NCBI GenBank assembly: GCA_016234925.1
Contig: JACRNI010000033.1
Location: 1-53,573 of the forward strand
Length of the DNA stretch: 53,573 bases
DNA from: Deltaproteobacteria bacterium
GTDB taxonomy: Bacteria > Desulfobacterota > GWC2-55-46 > UBA9637 > GWC2-42-11
Direction of reading: 5' to 3'
In this document: piece after piece, positions 46,099 through 53,573 of the stretch
Layout of the letters: each line of letters starts with the position of its first letter
Position numbering within the stretch: position 1 is the stretch's first letter
Program-made: the position numbers and the translations under genes
Notes under the pieces: model-generated
The model's input: only the letters and a program-made list of their open reading frames with translations
The model's database searches: none
What the model was told of the DNA's origin: nothing

Positions 46099-47286
46099 CT
46101 ACGCAGGCTCAAAATACTCAAATATCTTGCCCTCGTAGTTTCTTAAAGTTACTTTCCCCTTTGCCTGCGAGATTAAATATGTCGGGCTAACCGGTATCTT
46201 TCCCCCGCCGCCCGGCGCATCAACAACAAATGTCGGAACAGCATAGCCTGTTGTGTGTCCCCTCAATTTTTCAATGATATTTATCCCGACAGACACAGGC
46301 GTTCTGAAATGGCCCGTGCCTACAGCCAAATCGCATTGATATATGTAATATGGCCTTACCCTGATGGACAAGAGTTTCTGCATCAGTCTTTTCATAATAG
46401 AGGGCTTATCATTTATGCCTTTTAATAAAACTGTCTGGCTGCCAAGGGGGATGCCTGCGTCGGCAAGCATACTACAGGCATTTTTTACATCGGGTGTTAT
46501 TTCTTTAGGATGAGAAAAATGTACGCTCATATAAACAGGGTGATATTTTTTGAGCATATTGACAAGTTCCTCATCCACCCTCATTGGAAGCGTAACAGGA
46601 ACCCTTGTTCCAATCCTTATAATATCAATATGGGATATTGAACTGAGTTTTTTAAGATAATATTCAAGATGCTCTGTCTTGAGCATTAAAGGGTCTCCGC
46701 CTGATATAAGAATATCCCTTATGCTGCGCTTTGACTTTATATATTTAAATGCCTCTTCAAACCTTTCAATAGACATCGGAGGCTGTTCATCACCAACCAT
46801 CCTCCGTCTTGTGCAGTAACGGCAGTACATTGCGCATGAATCAGTTACAAGGAGCAAAGCCCTGTCAGGATAACGATGCACAAGCCCTGACACAGGCGAA
46901 TGATTATCCTCGCCGCATGGGTCAATCAAATCGCAGTTTTCTATGCTGAACTCGTTAATCCGCGGGACAGATTGTTTTCTTATTGGACAGTCCGGGTCTG
47001 TCTTGTCTATGAGTGAAAAGAAATAAGGCGTGATTGCCATTGCGAGTCTGCCGCCTGACCTTTTTATGCCTTCTTCTTCTTCAGGGGTTAATGATAAGAG
47101 GGATTTAATTTCATCCAGAGTTGTGATTCGGTTTTTAACCTGCCATTTCCAATCATTCCAGTGCGGCAGGTCTGCATCTTCTTGCTCGTTCGGGGCTATT
47201 ATCAGACCCCCGATAAAAGCACTCGAGGGCAGGTTTCTGGCAAGATTACTGCTTGGGGGTTCTGAACTCAGCGATGGTTCTATCAT
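46099..47286 (-). CDS. lysine 2,3-aminomutase family radical SAM enzyme
   Basis: 395 residues, PLP- and SAM-dependent. The cluster motif CxxxCxxC is in CAMYCRYCTRRRMVG (about residue 155), ILISGGDPLML is the SAM-binding GGD block, and VVDAPGGGGKIPVSP near the C terminus carries the PLP-lysine region of KamA. KamA makes beta-lysine, an osmolyte; EpmB-type homologues act on EF-P, but the length and C-terminal GGGGK favour KamA-like. The first 40 residues contain a 27-bp repeat (47207-47233, read SSAFIGG) in frame. The ATG at 47286 is preceded by AGGAGATGATAAATT, so this N terminus is probably translated. A MerR gene lies upstream. Confidence 0.87.
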   Translation of the reverse strand: MIEPSLSSEPPSSNLARNLPSSAFIGGLIIAPNEQEDADLPHWNDWKWQVKNRITTLDEIKSLLSLTPEEEEGIKRSGGRLAMAITPYFFSLIDKTDPDCPIRKQSVPRINEFSIENCDLIDPCGEDNHSPVSGLVHRYPDRALLLVTDSCAMYCRYCTRRRMVGDEQPPMSIERFEEAFKYIKSKRSIRDILISGGDPLMLKTEHLEYYLKKLSSISHIDIIRIGTRVPVTLPMRVDEELVNMLKKYHPVYMSVHFSHPKEITPDVKNACSMLADAGIPLGSQTVLLKGINDKPSIMKRLMQKLLSIRVRPYYIYQCDLAVGTGHFRTPVSVGINIIEKLRGHTTGYAVPTFVVDAPGGGGKIPVSPTYLISQAKGKVTLRNYEGKIFEYFEPA

Positions 47287-47311
47287 AATTTATCATCTCC
47301 TATGAAAGAAT

Positions 47312-47397
47312 TGATTACACAGATTTTGAAAAATGATTACACTGATTTTAAAGCAAGTTTTAATCTGTGCAATCTGCTTTGTAATCTGTGTAATCAA
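47312..47397. repeat. GATTACACAGAT hairpin (family 4)
   Basis: GATTACACAGATTTTG and GATTACACTGATTTTA are followed by inverted AATCTGTGCAATC and AATCTGTGTAATC. It fills the gap between the MerR gene and the kamA-like gene and resembles 40038-40130. Confidence 0.8.
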
Positions 47398-47403
47398 ACG
47401 TCT

Positions 47404-47670
47404 TTACCTGTTTTCTGTTTTAATCAGATTCATTTGAGGATTGCTTAATTCCTCAATTGCCTTTTCATATGCAATCTTGTATTTAAAACCTTTTTTAAGA
47501 TACTTCCATATGCACTCAATCCTTTTTACATCATCTTCGCTGTATTCCCTGAATTCCTTTTCGCCTATTACGATTTTTTGAGGCGATATATAGCCCTTTT
47601 GTTCAAGGTAATAGAGTTTCTGTCTGGGTATATCAATGAGTTTTAATAGTTCTGGGGTTTTTATGCCCAT
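47404..47670 (-). CDS. MerR-family regulator
   Basis: 88 residues from ATG 47670 (MGIKTPELLKLIDI), preceded by AGAGGCTGCA. The MerR winged helix is seen as TPELLKLIDIPRQKLYYLEQKGYISP and EFREYSEDDVKRIECIWKYLKKG. It is the short type without a metal-binding or effector domain. The open frame to 47796 is excluded because the promoter -10 (47765-47770) lies within it. It is probably cotranscribed with the kamA-like gene and autoregulated through the dyad in its promoter. Confidence 0.8.
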   Translation of the reverse strand: MGIKTPELLKLIDIPRQKLYYLEQKGYISPQKIVIGEKEFREYSEDDVKRIECIWKYLKKGFKYKIAYEKAIEELSNPQMNLIKTENR

Positions 47671-47764
47671 TGCAGCCTCTTTTAGCCGTGAACTGTTGCT
47701 TTTATTTATAATACCTTGATTTAATTGCATGTATAAATTTAAACTTAATTTTAAAATTAGTTTA

Positions 47765-47792
47765 AGTATAACATTATTTTTAAACTTGTCAA
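47765..47792 (-). promoter_or_regulatory. sigma-70 promoter with TTTAAAC-type operator dyad
   Basis: On the minus strand TTGACA (47792-47787) and TATACT (47770-47765) are 16 bases apart. AGTTTAA and TTAAACT half-sites frame the spacer, and further TTTAAACTTAA copies follow downstream (47738-47750). This is a plausible binding site for the MerR protein encoded here. Confidence 0.7.
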
Positions 47793-47869
47793 GCAAAAAC
47801 TTTCCAAATTTTTAAAAATTTTGTATTGACTTATAATGGGTTAGTGTGTTTTAAATTTTTCTGCTCCAA

Positions 47870-48988
47870 ATGAAAATCAACATCCTAAAACATATCCTTT
47901 TTTTATTTACCATTATCCTTGCGTCCTGCGCAAAGACTATACCAAGCAACGCGCTTTCCCCTGAAAACATAAAGGTTTTAATATTTAAGGATTTAAAAGA
48001 GGTAACAATAGATGGTATTGATGATATAACCTCTGCTGAAAAACTAACCGCAAAAAACACCTCCATATTAGTTACAACAAATGACTTAAAGATAAATTCT
48101 CAGCCAATAAGATTTTCCTCTCAAAATGGAATTTTATATGTAAACAACCGCCCGTTCAGAGGAGAGATTGAGATAACAAGAAATGAAAAAGGTCTCCTTG
48201 TCATAAATAACCTTGATATTGAAATCTATCTTGTCGGGCTTATAAACCATGAAATATCATCAAAATGGAATGTAGAGGCTGTAAAGGCGCAGGCAGTTAT
48301 TGCAAGGACATATGCGCTGCATCAGAAGAAAAAGAATGCAGGCAATCTCTACCACCTTGAAGGCACTGTCATTGGGCAGGTCTATTCAGGAAGCATAACA
48401 GAAGATGAGGCGGCGTTAGAGGCTGTAAAACAAACAATGGGCGAGGTCTTGACATATAATAGCGAATTGGCGCTTGCAGTCTATCATTCCAATGCAGGTG
48501 GTTATACAGAGGCGTCAAAAAATGTATGGGCAAAAGACTATCCATATTTGAGAACAGTTGAAAGCCCGTATGATATATTATCCCCAAACTTTGAATGGGG
48601 CATGTCTATTGCGCCTATTGACCTTTTCAATGCCTTAAATAATACGGGCTATAAAACAGGCGAGATAGAACAAATAATCCCCCTTGAAAAAACATCCACA
48701 GGCAGGATAACAAAAATAAGAATAATCCATAAAAATGGAAAACTTGAAATAACAGGAGAGGATTTGAGAAAGGTTCTCGGCTACGACAAACTAAAAAGCA
48801 CAAGGTTTGAGATAAAACCTGTTTTAGAAGACGGGGCTGTTAAATTATTTGTATTTTCAGGCAAGGGTTCCGGACACGGCGTTGGGCTTTCCCAATGGGG
48901 CGCTAAAGGCATGGCAGAAAACGGATATACATACAAAGAGATTTTGAAACATTATTATAAGGGTATAGAAATTACTAAAATCTACTAA
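47870..48988 (+). CDS. SpoIID/LytB-domain lipoprotein
   Basis: 372 residues. The lipobox is IILASC (about residue 20). After a beta-rich N-terminal region, the SpoIID domain shows LINHEISSKWNVEAVKAQAV followed by ARTYALHQ, VYHSNAGGYTEASKNVW and GKGSGHGVGLSQWGAKGMA. SpoIID is a lytic transglycosylase acting on denuded glycan strands; outside sporulators, LytB-type proteins remodel septal peptidoglycan. The stop overlaps the queA ATG by one base (TAATG), so the two are coupled. A weak promoter, TTGACT at 47826 with TTTTAA at 47849, may precede it. Confidence 0.88.
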   Translation: MKINILKHILFLFTIILASCAKTIPSNALSPENIKVLIFKDLKEVTIDGIDDITSAEKLTAKNTSILVTTNDLKINSQPIRFSSQNGILYVNNRPFRGEIEITRNEKGLLVINNLDIEIYLVGLINHEISSKWNVEAVKAQAVIARTYALHQKKKNAGNLYHLEGTVIGQVYSGSITEDEAALEAVKQTMGEVLTYNSELALAVYHSNAGGYTEASKNVWAKDYPYLRTVESPYDILSPNFEWGMSIAPIDLFNALNNTGYKTGEIEQIIPLEKTSTGRITKIRIIHKNGKLEITGEDLRKVLGYDKLKSTRFEIKPVLEDGAVKLFVFSGKGSGHGVGLSQWGAKGMAENGYTYKEILKHYYKGIEITKIY

Positions 48989-50163
48989 TGAAATTATCAG
49001 AATTTGACTACAACCTTCCCAAAGATTTGATTGCCCAGTTTCCTGCTGATAAAAGGGATGAATCAAGGCTGATGGTTCTCTCACGGACTACAGGGACAAT
49101 AGAGCATAAAAGGTTCTTTGAAATAACAGAATATCTAAAAAACGGTGATGTCCTTGTTTTAAATGATACCCGTGTCATCCCTGCAAGACTTTATGGGAAA
49201 AAATCTACTAGCGGAGAAGTAGAGGTTTTTTTATTAAATGTAGCCGCAGGCTTTAGCCTGCGAGAATCTACAAGGCAAGTATGGAAATGTCTTATAGGTA
49301 ATTCAAAGGGCATAAAACCTGAAAGTGAAATTCATTTTGAACATGGTCTAAATGCAAAGGTTATTAAAAAAAACGCGGATGAAAGTTGGCTTATAGAATT
49401 ATCAGTAGGACAGGCGTCTCGCTTGTCAGTAATAGAGGCAATAGATAAAATCGGCATAATGCCTCTGCCTCCGTATATAAAAAGGGGCAAAGGGAATAAT
49501 CCCCTAATCTCCCCCGCCCATCATTCGGATGGGCACCCGCCCTCTTTAGGAAAGAGGGGAACCCCTTTTCTTCCCCCTTTAGTAAAGGGGGACATAGGGG
49601 GATTAAATGCACTTGACAGAGAACGATACCAGACAGTATTTGCAAAAAAAGAAGGCGCTGTTGCCGCGCCGACAGCAGGACTGCACTTTACAAACGAACT
49701 GCTTGCAAACATAAAATCCATTGGAGTTGAAATCCAATATATAACCCTGCACACAGGCTGGGGCACATTCAAGCCTGTCAAAGTTGATGATATAACAAAA
49801 CACAAGATGCCTAAAGAGTATTATGAGATTTCCAATAAAGTTTTTGAGTCAATAAAAAATGCAAAAAAAGAAAACAGGAGAATCATTGCAGTCGGCACAA
49901 CAGCAACAAGAACCCTTGAGACATGCGTAAAAAATGGCTGGGACAACCCGATTTTAGAAGGCTGCACAGATTTATTTGTATATCCGGGTTTTAACTTCAA
50001 GGTGGTTGATGCAATCGTTACAAACTTCCATTTGCCAAAATCAACGCTTTTGATGTTAGTCTCTGCCTTTGCAGGCAGGGACTTTATTATGAAGGCATAC
50101 AAAACCGCAATTGAAAATAACTACAGATTTTTCAGTTACGGCGATGCGATGCTCATTGTGTGA
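48988..50163 (+). CDS. queA: S-adenosylmethionine:tRNA ribosyltransferase-isomerase with two in-frame insertions
   Basis: 391 residues; the family is usually about 340-350. QueA transfers ribose from AdoMet to preQ1 in tRNA to form epoxyqueuosine. Core blocks are present: FDYNLPKDLIAQFPADKRDESRLMVL, VLVLNDTRVIPARLYG, DRERYQTVFAKKEGAVAAPTAGLHFT and LHTGWGTFKPV. Two stretches do not belong: VAAGFSLRESTR (element 49240-49271, after VEVFLLN) and about 36 residues around SPAHHSDGHPPSLGKRG (49495-49606, between YIKRGK and ALDRERYQ). Removing both gives the usual length. Both insertions sit at loop positions, so activity may survive. tgt lies downstream beyond an island. Confidence 0.92.
   Translation: MKLSEFDYNLPKDLIAQFPADKRDESRLMVLSRTTGTIEHKRFFEITEYLKNGDVLVLNDTRVIPARLYGKKSTSGEVEVFLLNVAAGFSLRESTRQVWKCLIGNSKGIKPESEIHFEHGLNAKVIKKNADESWLIELSVGQASRLSVIEAIDKIGIMPLPPYIKRGKGNNPLISPAHHSDGHPPSLGKRGTPFLPPLVKGDIGGLNALDRERYQTVFAKKEGAVAAPTAGLHFTNELLANIKSIGVEIQYITLHTGWGTFKPVKVDDITKHKMPKEYYEISNKVFESIKNAKKENRRIIAVGTTATRTLETCVKNGWDNPILEGCTDLFVYPGFNFKVVDAIVTNFHLPKSTLLMLVSAFAGRDFIMKAYKTAIENNYRFFSYGDAMLIV
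49240..49271. repeat. single-hairpin GTAGCC element inside queA
   Basis: 32 bp from GTAGCC to TCTAC with the hairpin GCAGGCTTTAGCCTGC, the same hairpin as in 2645-2696. It keeps GTAG and CTAC ends although the second hairpin is missing. Confidence 0.85.
49495..49606. repeat. composite C/G-rich hairpin insertion inside queA
   Basis: CCCCTAATC, GCCCATCATTCGGATGGGC, CCCTCTTTAGGAAAGAGGGG and CCCCCTTTAGTAAAGGGGG follow in order, ending ATAGGGGGATTAAA. Word order matches 31420-31497. It is read through in frame. Confidence 0.85.
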
Positions 50164-50179
50164 GGAAAGACGACAGGTT

Positions 50180-50944
50180 TCATCTGACAAGGCTTTCAAT
50201 AAGTTTTTTCAGTGATTTCATCTCTTCATATATAATGCTCGCAACAAAAGCCCGCAGGGTGTTCAAATTGCCTTTATTTGATTTCTGCACTGCATCTATA
50301 TATTCCGCCCGTCTTATCAGAGGAATAATCACAGGGCAGCAGCCGTTCTTCATAGTGATTATGCTCAACAAAAGCCTTCCTATCCTTCCGTTGCCATCTA
50401 TAAAAGGATGAATCGACTCAAATTCAGCGTGCATGTCGCTTGCCCATTCAATGATGTGCTGGTTTCCTGCGCCGCTGTTCAAGTTTTCAATATGTCTTTT
50501 CATTAACCTGCTGACTTCTCTGTAATCCGGCGGAAGATAATCCGCTCCAGTAATGATAACATTCTTCTGCCTGTATCTGCCTGCATTCCCTGCATCTATC
50601 TGTTCAAAAAATAGTTTGTGCAGAAATAAAACATCATCTTCTGATATTGGTTTATCCAGCAACGAGTAGATATGGTCGTAAGCCTTTGCATGTCCAATAG
50701 CCTCATAATGCTCCTTTAAAGACTTCCCGCCTATTGTTATCCCATCCTCAATAACAACCTTTGTCTCCGACTCTGTAAGGGTATTTCCTTCTATTGCATT
50801 GGATGTATATGTAAGTCCAATGCGGTAATAATCCCTGAGTTGTTTGACAACATGGTCAGAAAACGGCCGATAGCCGTCAAGGGCGGATTTGAGGGAGGCG
50901 AGTTTTGAAAGGATGTCTTTGGTTTCTGTAGGCATATCAGACAA
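50180..50944 (-). CDS. Fic-domain protein (AMP transferase type)
   Basis: 254 residues. The Fic core motif is IHPFIDGNGRIGRLLLS (His nucleophile-activating residue near 190). An N-terminal inhibitory helix motif (S/T)-x-x-x-E-(G/N) is present as TSNAIEGN (about residue 53), making it a class II, self-inhibited Fic protein. Such enzymes AMPylate protein Ser/Thr/Tyr hydroxyls. It is encoded convergently with queA at 16 bp and opens the island between queA and tgt. The target is unknown; defence or toxin functions are common for solitary Fic proteins. Confidence 0.9.
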   Translation of the reverse strand: MSDMPTETKDILSKLASLKSALDGYRPFSDHVVKQLRDYYRIGLTYTSNAIEGNTLTESETKVVIEDGITIGGKSLKEHYEAIGHAKAYDHIYSLLDKPISEDDVLFLHKLFFEQIDAGNAGRYRQKNVIITGADYLPPDYREVSRLMKRHIENLNSGAGNQHIIEWASDMHAEFESIHPFIDGNGRIGRLLLSIITMKNGCCPVIIPLIRRAEYIDAVQKSNKGNLNTLRAFVASIIYEEMKSLKKLIESLVR

Positions 50945-51021
50945 AAAGGGGAGGGAATAAATCCGTTTCCTTTTTATATGTCTTAATGGGAAGTAGAAAA
51001 TTCAATTCTCTAAATAGATAC

Positions 51022-51849
51022 TCAAGTTGCATGATGAGGTATGACAAGTGACTGCTTCCACCTTCTATTAAAGTTTTCAATTAAAGCCTCTACAATATTT
51101 TTATTAGAGTTTTTGTTAAGGATAATAGCGAAGGATTCTTTAGATCCCAAATCTTTAATGCTATGCCCCAAAATAACTACATGCTCAGATGAGACGGCAT
51201 ATCTATCATGTATATCTGTATAAGGATAGCTTTTAAACTCTATAGTTGGATGCTCTGTTTTAAAATCTTTTAATTCACGCAAGAATTGTTCTTTCTCTTT
51301 ATCTCTTATATTTTCAATCTTAGTCAGTAACTTAACATCTTCTTTCCTTTTAAGATTACTCAAAATATCTAAAGTTCTTTCACTGCAATAAGGATCAACA
51401 ATCCTTAACTCGCCATGGAGATTATCTAAAACATTTTTTGATAAAAGTCTTTTGCTTGTGTAATGTTTATCTGGTTCAAAATACAATACTTCTATGGAAC
51501 CCCCTCTAACCTGAGAGGCTAAATAATCTTTTCCTGATTTCATAATCTCAAAACAGACTCTTCCATTTTCTTGATAAGGATGAATTTTGTCTCCCGCTCT
51601 GTTTAAGGAATTAGTAATGACTCTCTCATCAATACTGATTTCCTTTATATCCCTCATTATTGAGGCTATTTCCTCCGCAGATAGTCTTTTTATTCCTAAT
51701 TTTTCCTTTACAACCCATAGAATCCATAGGCTTCTTTCGAAGGGCTTGTTATAACTATAAAAATCAGGAAAATCGGATATATCAACATCCCTGAATTTCT
51801 TTAAAAATTCTATTATGCTCTTATTTTGATCCGAAACCATCTTCAACAT
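51022..51849 (-). CDS. PLD-like C-terminal domain protein, third gene of an unnamed cassette
   Basis: 275 residues. The N-terminal half (1-115) is helical with a winged-helix look (IKRLSAEEIASIMRDIKEISIDE...ENGRVCFEIMKSGKDYL). The C-terminal half (145-270) has the fold pattern of phospholipase D-like domains: RIVDPYCSERTLDIL (150-163) and IHDRYAVSSEHVVILGHSIKDLGSKESF (213-240), where HDR and GHSIKD replace the usual HxK and GSxNxD. Proteins with such variants occur as effector or sensor subunits in prokaryotic conflict systems. The start overlaps the upstream gene by 29 bp (ATG 51840 is possible). No named system matches; function is inferred only. Confidence 0.65.
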   Translation of the reverse strand: MLKMVSDQNKSIIEFLKKFRDVDISDFPDFYSYNKPFERSLWILWVVKEKLGIKRLSAEEIASIMRDIKEISIDERVITNSLNRAGDKIHPYQENGRVCFEIMKSGKDYLASQVRGGSIEVLYFEPDKHYTSKRLLSKNVLDNLHGELRIVDPYCSERTLDILSNLKRKEDVKLLTKIENIRDKEKEQFLRELKDFKTEHPTIEFKSYPYTDIHDRYAVSSEHVVILGHSIKDLGSKESFAIILNKNSNKNIVEALIENFNRRWKQSLVIPHHAT

Positions 51850-52228
51850 GCCCTTCCCCAGAATTAGTTAAATACCATGCTTTTAAATTATCTTTCTTCT
51901 CCTTTGCTTCCGCCATGTAGCCTTTCTCTATATTCTTAATTACTTTATAGTTTATGTTTCCTGGGATTGACTCCTTCGCTGTCCCAAAGCAAGATTCTAA
52001 GTCCTTTGCATTAAAAGAAGAAAACCCTTCATATTTTTCAAGGTAATAACCTATGACTAGAGTTTTTTGAATGTCACCTTTAGGTCTTTTTGAAATAATA
52101 AATTCTTTAACAGAAATTTTCTTTTTAACAGTTTCTGGTTTATCATTAAATAAGCTCTCCAACTGCAATATTCTTTTTTCATGTTCCTCCAATTTTTTCT
52201 TTATTTCAACAATTTCAGTATCAGACAT
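51821..52228 (-). CDS. coiled-coil plus winged-helix-like protein, second gene of the cassette
   Basis: 135 residues. An N-terminal coiled coil (IVEIKKKLEEHEKRILQLESLF) is followed by a globular domain beginning ISVKEFIISKRPKGDIQKTL. It continues IGYYLEKYEGFSSFNAKDLESCF and ends in KNIEKGYMAEAKEKKDNLKA and WYLTNSGEGHVEDG, which looks like a small winged helix (repeat unit GY-x-E...T-x-x-G). I recall similar proteins in archaea and scattered bacteria but cannot name a family. The ribosome-binding site AGGAGG precedes ATG 52228. It probably serves as an adaptor or DNA-binding partner of the PLD-like protein. Confidence 0.65.
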   Translation of the reverse strand: MSDTEIVEIKKKLEEHEKRILQLESLFNDKPETVKKKISVKEFIISKRPKGDIQKTLVIGYYLEKYEGFSSFNAKDLESCFGTAKESIPGNINYKVIKNIEKGYMAEAKEKKDNLKAWYLTNSGEGHVEDGFGSK

Positions 52229-52248
52229 TGCTATACCCTCCTTCTTCT

Positions 52249-52674
52249 TTAAGCATGCTTCTTCAGTTTCTTCTCTATGTGATTTAAAATCTTTTCAACC
52301 AAATTTACAGAGATACTATGATGTACATACTTTCCTTTCTTAATTTGTCTTATTTTGTTCTCCTCCCGAAGTTCCTTTAACCAAGGCAACAGAGAACCTG
52401 AAGGAATCCCAAGTTCGTTTAATAATTCATTATTCCCAGCATCATCAGTGGATGCAAACTCAGCCTCCTTTGCATACAATTTCCCTATAAGATACAACAT
52501 GATTTGTTCCTTGCCATTCAACCTATCCTTATGAAGCACCTCTACCTTTCCATCCTTAGTTATGCGAATAAATTGCTTTGCCAAATTAAAATTTTTTTCC
52601 AGAGCATTGGAATAATCAACGGTCATTTCCTCAATTATTTTTTCTTTTAGGCTACCATCTTTCTTGGTGTCCAT
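52249..52674 (-). CDS. winged-helix-like protein, first gene of the cassette
   Basis: 141 residues. N-terminal helices (SLKEKIIEEMTVDYSNALEK), a short beta pair (FIRITKDGKVEVLHKDRL), then helices and a C-terminal winged helix: NNELLNELGIPSGSLLPWL with KELREENKIRQIKKGKYVHH. It is preceded by AGGAGGTTAAGG, a strong promoter (52705-52732) and a perfect CTCTTAT-A-ATAAGAG palindrome, so it is a candidate autoregulator of the operon. No family name is recognised. Confidence 0.65.
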   Translation of the reverse strand: MDTKKDGSLKEKIIEEMTVDYSNALEKNFNLAKQFIRITKDGKVEVLHKDRLNGKEQIMLYLIGKLYAKEAEFASTDDAGNNELLNELGIPSGSLLPWLKELREENKIRQIKKGKYVHHSISVNLVEKILNHIEKKLKKHA

Positions 52675-52684
52675 CCTTAACCTC

Positions 52685-52699
52685 CTCTTATAATAAGAG
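52685..52699. promoter_or_regulatory. palindromic operator candidate of the cassette
   Basis: CTCTTATAATAAGAG is a perfect 7-bp inverted repeat around one base. It lies between the -10 box and the Shine-Dalgarno of the first cassette gene, where a repressor would block transcription. Confidence 0.55.
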
Positions 52700-52704
52700 T
52701 AATA

Positions 52705-52732
52705 TATATAATATAATAAATGTTAATGTCAA
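52705..52732 (-). promoter_or_regulatory. sigma-70 promoter of the three-gene cassette
   Basis: On the minus strand TTGACA (52732-52727) and TATATA (52710-52705) are 16 bases apart, about 30 bases before the ATG at 52674. Confidence 0.65.

Positions 52733-53573
<841 letters not shown>

Noticed and set aside
50180-52674. Treating the Fic gene and the three-gene cassette as one system.
   Set aside because: They are on the same strand but 77 bp apart and the cassette has its own promoter; nothing in the sequence ties them functionally, so they are described separately.

Overview
The window looks like chromosomal DNA of an uncultured, AT-rich Gram-negative bacterium, most likely deltaproteobacterial (Desulfobacterota) or a close neighbour. 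The reasons are lipoprotein signal peptides, a CpoB/YbgF-like protein, a PA2779/PA2778 pair, an MXAN_5187-type protein, a topA-smg-dprA group, paired DUF115 (Maf) flagellin-glycosylation proteins, and queA and tgt in the same orientation. Taxonomy is inferred from gene content only; no rRNA or tRNA gene was seen.

Layout. 1-22914 is almost entirely minus strand and forms a flagellar or surface glycosylation island: two DUF115/Maf proteins, a GH57-like glycosidase, a cobalamin-binding radical SAM enzyme, an ATP-grasp ligase, two zinc alcohol dehydrogenases, a transaldolase-family aldolase, three SAM methyltransferases, PseG, a Gfo/Idh/MocA oxidoreductase and a GSA-type aminotransferase. Small mobile-type genes are scattered through it (four-helix-bundle/S23, GxxExxY, Phd, MNT-HEPN, PIN). 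23401-25409 holds fabI and galT. 25406-28053 is a foreign-looking, very AT-rich block of broken genes: a histidine kinase without its ATPase domain, a frameshifted SET protein, one intact methyltransferase and one truncated one. VapBC follows, then a membrane protein and a polyamine group (deoxyhypusine-synthase-like protein, a small SMR/EamA-type transporter, SpeD). 33076-39556 carries topA, smg, dprA and two envelope proteins. 40132-46018 has cpoB, the PA2779/PA2778/TPR-lipoprotein operon, nadE and an MXAN_5187-like gene. 46099-50163 has a lysine 2,3-aminomutase-like enzyme with a MerR regulator, a SpoIID/LytB protein and queA. A small island (a Fic protein plus a three-gene cassette ending in a PLD-like protein) separates queA from tgt, which runs off the end.

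The most unusual aspect is the density and behaviour of palindromic repeats. Several families can be told apart: (1) 52-68 bp REPIN-like doublets with GTAG and CTAC ends, whose stems differ in sequence between copies yet stay self-complementary; (2) about 125-bp palindromes with a shared core but wholly different, self-matching outer arms, sitting at gene 3' ends; (3) an exact 27-bp element with both an occupied and an empty site inside this window; (4) GATTACACAGAT hairpins, two of which also place a Shine-Dalgarno sequence in front of a gene; (5) C/G-rich composite hairpins. Copies lie in frame inside a DUF115 gene, the GH57 gene, pseG, nadE, kamA and queA, and others supply stop codons. Three small selfish-looking genes (two S23/four-helix bundle and one GxxExxY) are each bracketed by inverted copies of their own repeat. 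No REP-associated transposase (RAYT) is visible in the window, so any mobilising enzyme would have to act in trans.
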